From Flavobacteriales bacterium (GTDB lineage: Bacteria > Bacteroidota > Bacteroidia > Flavobacteriales_F > PHOS-HE28): DNA of 64,000 nucleotides. The translations under genes were made by a program, and so were the position numbers. The notes below the pieces were generated by a model. It did not search any database and was not told the origin of the DNA. It worked only from the letters and a program-made list of their open reading frames with translations. Below are positions 61,000 to 64,000 of this stretch, in pieces (positions within the stretch are counted from its first letter, which is position 1; every line of letters starts with the position of its first letter). The stretch is from NCBI GenBank assembly GCA_019912395.1, contig JAIOIH010000024.1, positions 1-64,000 of the forward strand, written 5' to 3'.

Positions 61000-61484
61000 T
61001 AATCCTTCTTCGGAGTATCCCACCAGGCCATGGTACCTGTACCGGTCACCACCTCCTGCCAACTCTCCACTTGGAGGTCGATGCGAACGATGGCACAGGT
61101 GGGCAGATCGCCGAGCCGACCGTCGGCAAGGTGTTCCACCAACTCGCTCAGTCCGGGATTGTGACCGAAGATCATCACATGGTTCGCCGTGTCCGGAAGC
61201 TTCCCGATGATCGACATCAGCGTGCGAACATCAGCGAGGTAGATGCCCTGCTCCTCCTGTACGGCCGCATTCCCCAGTTCCCCGGCAAAGAAGCGGGCAG
61301 TGGAAATGGCACGGTTCGCAGGGCTGCTCACCAAGAGGTCCACCGCTTCATTCCGGGCCGAAAAGAGCCGGGCCATCTTGGGCGCATCATGCAGGCCGCG
61401 CTCGTTCAATGGTCTGTCGAAATCGCGCATGCCAACGTCAGCCCAAGAGCTCTTGGCGTGGCGCACGATGTACAAGGTCCGCAT
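60999..61484 (-). CDS. SixA-type histidine phosphatase
   Basis: A 161-residue protein of the phosphoglycerate-mutase fold. The catalytic RHG-like motif is IVRHAKSSWAD (His9), followed by FDRPLNERGLHDAPKMA, LLVSSPANRAISTARFF and VMIFGHNPGLSELVEHL with the second catalytic His. SixA removes phosphate from the histidine-phosphotransfer domain of ArcB or from the nitrogen PTS protein in E. coli; the target here is unknown. A gene of unknown function lies 19 bp upstream on the same strand. Confidence 0.93.
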   Translation of the reverse strand: MRTLYIVRHAKSSWADVGMRDFDRPLNERGLHDAPKMARLFSARNEAVDLLVSSPANRAISTARFFAGELGNAAVQEEQGIYLADVRTLMSIIGKLPDTANHVMIFGHNPGLSELVEHLADGRLGDLPTCAIVRIDLQVESWQEVVTGTGTMAWWDTPKKD

Positions 61485-61503
61485 GTGGCAGGGCGGGTTG
61501 TTC

Positions 61504-61947
61504 TCACTTTTTGATGAAATCCTTCAAGCCTCCGATGATCGAGAACAGCAGGGCATTGGGGTCGTTGCTCACCAACAGGGGCACCTGCACGGCCTGGGCA
61601 TCACTGAACTGCGTTTTGCTGGCCATGCCTTTGCTCAGGTGCAAGTGCAGGCTCTTCGGGTAGGTGCCGGTGAAAAGCAGGTCCACCACGGCACCGCCTC
61701 TTATGCGCAGTTCATAGCGCGGGTAGTGGCTCACGGGGTCGTTCCACGAGGTGATCTCGTCGAGGACATGGCCTTCCTTGCGGAGGTCCTCCTTCCATTC
61801 GTCCATGACGTAATACAGCACGTCCTCCACGAAGACCTCCGGGTCCGTCGGTAAGAGCAGCTGCTGGTGGTCGAGCGGTGCCAAGAGCCTGGCCTGTGTT
61901 TGGCGCAGGGCGATCAGCATCTCGTCCAGTTGGGAAGTAAAGGTCAT
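61504..61947 (-). CDS. Protein of unknown function in sixA operon
   Basis: A 147-residue protein. The N-terminal half is helical (SQLDEMLIALRQTQARLLAPLD), with an acidic EVFVEDVLYYVMDEWKEDL stretch; the second half is beta-rich (YELRIRGGAVVDLLFTGTYPKSLHLHL) and ends FSIIGGLKDFIKK. No signal peptide, no membrane helix and no catalytic motif was seen. Reading frame, spacing and codon usage look like a real gene. Located just upstream of sixA, so co-transcription is likely. Confidence 0.75.
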   Translation of the reverse strand: MTFTSQLDEMLIALRQTQARLLAPLDHQQLLLPTDPEVFVEDVLYYVMDEWKEDLRKEGHVLDEITSWNDPVSHYPRYELRIRGGAVVDLLFTGTYPKSLHLHLSKGMASKTQFSDAQAVQVPLLVSNDPNALLFSIIGGLKDFIKK

Positions 61948-62049
61948 TTTGCGTCGTCTCTGATGGGACGCAAACTACTCGCGCAAGGCACGCGGGGAGG
62001 ACTCCCGCAGGACGGGTTATGCACGATCAATGAACGATCACGCCTGTGC

Positions 62050-62169
62050 TCAGTTGCACTGGCCGAGCAGCGCATATATGATGATGAACACCACCACGGT
62101 GCTGAGGCAACCGCCGCCGAGCTTCTTGGCGCCATAGCCGGCGATGATGGTCTTGAAGAAGCTGTTCAT
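62050..62169 (-). CDS. 39-residue small membrane protein
   Basis: A short frame from ATG 62169 to TGA 62050-62052. The protein begins MNSFFKTIIAGYGAKKLGGG and continues with CLSTVVVFIIIYALLGQCN, so a Gly/Lys segment precedes one membrane helix. The GYGAKKLGGGC core looks conserved-like, and similar tiny proteins occur in Bacteroidota in my memory, with no known function. It lies between clpB and the unknown gene of the sixA operon, all on the minus strand. No other frame in this 328-bp gap is convincing. Confidence 0.7.
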   Translation of the reverse strand: MNSFFKTIIAGYGAKKLGGGCLSTVVVFIIIYALLGQCN

Positions 62170-62275
62170 GGGATTCGCTGTGGTGTTGAAAGTGACAACA
62201 AGATAGGCTGAAACCTGCTCGGAGGACACGGGGCATCTCCGAACGCGTGATCAGCGTTCCGTCCCTGGAACTCCG

Positions 62276-64000
62276 CTACTCAGCCGCCGTAGCCTTGGTG
62301 GAGGTGTCCTTCTTCCTCGGCTTTCTCTTCTCCTCGCCGTCCACGTTCACTTCATCTTCCAGCGGCTTGCGGAAGACGATCTGACCGTCGAAGACATCGA
62401 TCACCATCGGCGTGTTCGGCTCCACCTTGCCCTCGATGATCCAACGGCTCAGCTCGTTCAGCAGTTCCCGCTGGATCATGCGCTTGATGGGGCGGGCCCC
62501 ATACTGCGGGTCATAGCCAAGGTGTGCGATGTGGTCCACCAGTTCCTCGCTCGGCGTCAACAGCATGTCGCGGTCGGCGAGCTTGGCCATCAAGGCATCC
62601 AGCTGGAGCTTCACGATCTCGCGCACATTGGCCCGGCTCAGCGGCTCGAACATGACCACCTCGTCCACGCGGTTCAGGAACTCGGGGCGAACGCTTTGCT
62701 TCAGGCGCTCCATCACCTGGTCGCGCGTTTTATCGAGGACTTCCTGATGGTTCTTCTCGTCGATCTTCTCGTAGTTCTCCTGAATGATCTCCGAACCGAT
62801 GTTCGAGGTCATGATGATGATGGTGTTCTTGAAGTTCACCGTGCGCCCTTTGTTGTCCGTCAGGCGGCCGTCGTCCAGCACCTGCAGCAGCACGTTCCAC
62901 ACGTCGGGGTGCGCTTTTTCGATCTCGTCCAACAGCACCACGCTGTACGGCTTGCGGCGTACGGCCTCGGTGAGCTGGCCACCTTCCTCATAGCCGATGT
63001 AGCCCGGAGGGGCACCCACGAGGCGGCTCGTGCTGTGGCGTTCCTGGTACTCGCTCATGTCGATCCGGGTCATGGCGTGCTCGTCGTTGAAGAGCACTTC
63101 GCTGAGCGCCTTGGCCAGTTCCGTTTTGCCCACGCCCGTGGTGCCGAGGAAGATGAAGGAGCCGATGGGCCGCTTCTCGTCGCCCATGCCCGCACGGCTG
63201 CGGCGCACGGCGTCGGCCACGGCGCGCACGGCATGGTCCTGCCCCACCACGCGCTTGTGCAGTTCGTCCTCGAGGGTGATCAGCTTCATGCGCTCGGCCT
63301 CCAACATGCGCGTAACGGGCACGCCGGTCCAGCGGCTCACCACGGCGGCGATCTCCTCCACGTCCACTTCCTCCTTGATCATCTTCGAGGTGGTCTGCAG
63401 CTCGGCGAGGTCCGCTTTCGCCTTCGCGAGCTGGTCCTCCACTTCCTTCATGCGACCGTATCGGATCTCCGCCACTTTTTCGTAGTTGCCTTCGCGCTCG
63501 GCCTGCGCTGCGTCGAACTTCAATTGCTCACCGAGGTCCTTGGCCTCGTTGATCTTTTCCACCAGGCCGCGCTCGTGTTCCCAGCGGGCCTTCAGCGCAT
63601 CGCGCTTATTCGTCAGCTCCGCGATCTCCTTGTTCAGCTCTTCCAATTGCCCTTGGTCACCCTCACGCTTGATCGCCTCGCGCTCGATCTCCAGCTGCAT
63701 CACGCGGCGGTCCACCTCGTCCAGTTCCTCGGGCTTGGAGTTGATCTCCATGCGCAGTTTGCTCGCGGCCTCGTCAATGAGGTCGATGGCCTTGTCCGGC
63801 AGAAAGCGGTCGCTGATGTAGCGCGTGCTCAGTTCCACGGCGGCGATGATCGCGGCATCCTTGATCATCACCTTGTGGTGGCTCTCGTACTTCTCCTTCA
63901 GGCCGCGCAGGATGCTGATGGCGTCCTCGCGGGAGGGTTCGTCGATCATCACCTTCTGGAAGCGCCGCTCAAGGGCCTTGTCCTTCTCGAAGAATTTCTG
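62276..64000 (-). CDS. clpB: ATP-dependent chaperone ClpB, C-terminal part (5' partial)
   Basis: The frame is open to base 64000, so the N-terminal domains lie beyond the window. The visible 574 residues cover the end of AAA domain 1 (FEKDKALERRFQKV, DEPSREDAISILRGLKEKYE), the middle coiled-coil propeller (LEIEREAIKREGDQGQLEEL onward), and AAA domain 2 with Walker A GTTGVGKTELAKALSE, GAPPGYIGYEEGGQLTEAVR, Walker B VVLLDEIEKAH and sensor-2 GYDPQYGARPIKRMIQRELLN. A charged C-terminal tail (EEKRKPRKKDTS) follows. The M-domain identifies ClpB rather than ClpC. It disaggregates proteins with DnaK. Confidence 0.96.
   Translation of the reverse strand, partial: QKFFEKDKALERRFQKVMIDEPSREDAISILRGLKEKYESHHKVMIKDAAIIAAVELSTRYISDRFLPDKAIDLIDEAASKLRMEINSKPEELDEVDRRVMQLEIEREAIKREGDQGQLEELNKEIAELTNKRDALKARWEHERGLVEKINEAKDLGEQLKFDAAQAEREGNYEKVAEIRYGRMKEVEDQLAKAKADLAELQTTSKMIKEEVDVEEIAAVVSRWTGVPVTRMLEAERMKLITLEDELHKRVVGQDHAVRAVADAVRRSRAGMGDEKRPIGSFIFLGTTGVGKTELAKALSEVLFNDEHAMTRIDMSEYQERHSTSRLVGAPPGYIGYEEGGQLTEAVRRKPYSVVLLDEIEKAHPDVWNVLLQVLDDGRLTDNKGRTVNFKNTIIIMTSNIGSEIIQENYEKIDEKNHQEVLDKTRDQVMERLKQSVRPEFLNRVDEVVMFEPLSRANVREIVKLQLDALMAKLADRDMLLTPSEELVDHIAHLGYDPQYGARPIKRMIQRELLNELSRWIIEGKVEPNTPMVIDVFDGQIVFRKPLEDEVNVDGEEKRKPRKKDTSTKATAAE

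Overview
The window looks like chromosomal DNA from a GC-rich member of the Bacteroidota, most likely Flavobacteriales. Four proteins end in, or resemble, type IX secretion (T9SS) C-terminal sorting domains. GldF and GldG of the gliding/T9SS ABC system are present. Shine-Dalgarno sequences are absent before most starts, while Bacteroidota-type -7 boxes (TAnnTTTG) lie a short distance upstream of many genes. No rRNA, recognisable tRNA, CRISPR array, transposase, integrase or phage gene was seen. The region reads as core chromosome with short dispersed intergenic repeats.

Layout. 1-5.8 kb: the end of a T9SS cargo gene, a DUF5683 protein, comEC with an overlapping Rieske gene, an MBL-fold hydrolase, and a ligand-gated potassium-channel-like protein of the GluR0 type. 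5.9-13.1 kb: rpsA behind a foldable leader, an acyltransferase, a thioredoxin-fold protein, a cyclophilin lipoprotein, an RhlE-type helicase, and a TPR sensor whose histidine-kinase motifs are eroded. 13.3-17.1 kb: a 1246-residue T9SS protein built of alternating CUB-like and Ig-like repeats. 17.4-22.6 kb: a META lipoprotein, dnaN with DnaA-box-like sites upstream, and gldF-gldG-DUF4340. 22.8-32.1 kb: a three-gene operon (SAM hydrolase, ABM, TPR) divergent from phoH-purC, then a YiiX hydrolase, a HEAT protein, a zinc alcohol dehydrogenase and PEP synthase. 32.3-41.5 kb: an FG-GAP/UnbV T9SS protein, then the operon spoIIM - membrane protein - DUF4129 - DUF4350 - moxR - DUF58 divergent from an RDD gene, with a 40-bp perfect palindrome inside it. 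41.5-52.1 kb: methyltransferase, universal stress protein, RecQ, VOC, YCF48-type T9SS protein, rhomboid, GmhB-like phosphatase, class IV aminotransferase, YqgE and PdxH. 52.1-64 kb: a ribosomal protein THX with a long histone-H1-like tail, an unexplained non-coding stretch, TrmH, HU, the fmt-mpg-recQ operon, ilvE with a membrane partner, a beta-propeller-like exported protein, SixA, small proteins and the 3' part of clpB.

The most interesting leads are the predicted ionotropic-receptor-like channel (4673-5746), the nested inverted repeats that could pair up to the rpsA start codon (5937-6020), the THX/H1-like fusion (52184-52498) with the odd 430-bp non-coding stretch beside it, the sensor with degraded kinase motifs (11258-13081), the palindrome inside the moxR operon, and the paired DnaA-like boxes upstream of dnaN. 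No complete new defence or biosynthetic system was found. All calls come from reading the sequence; no database search was run.
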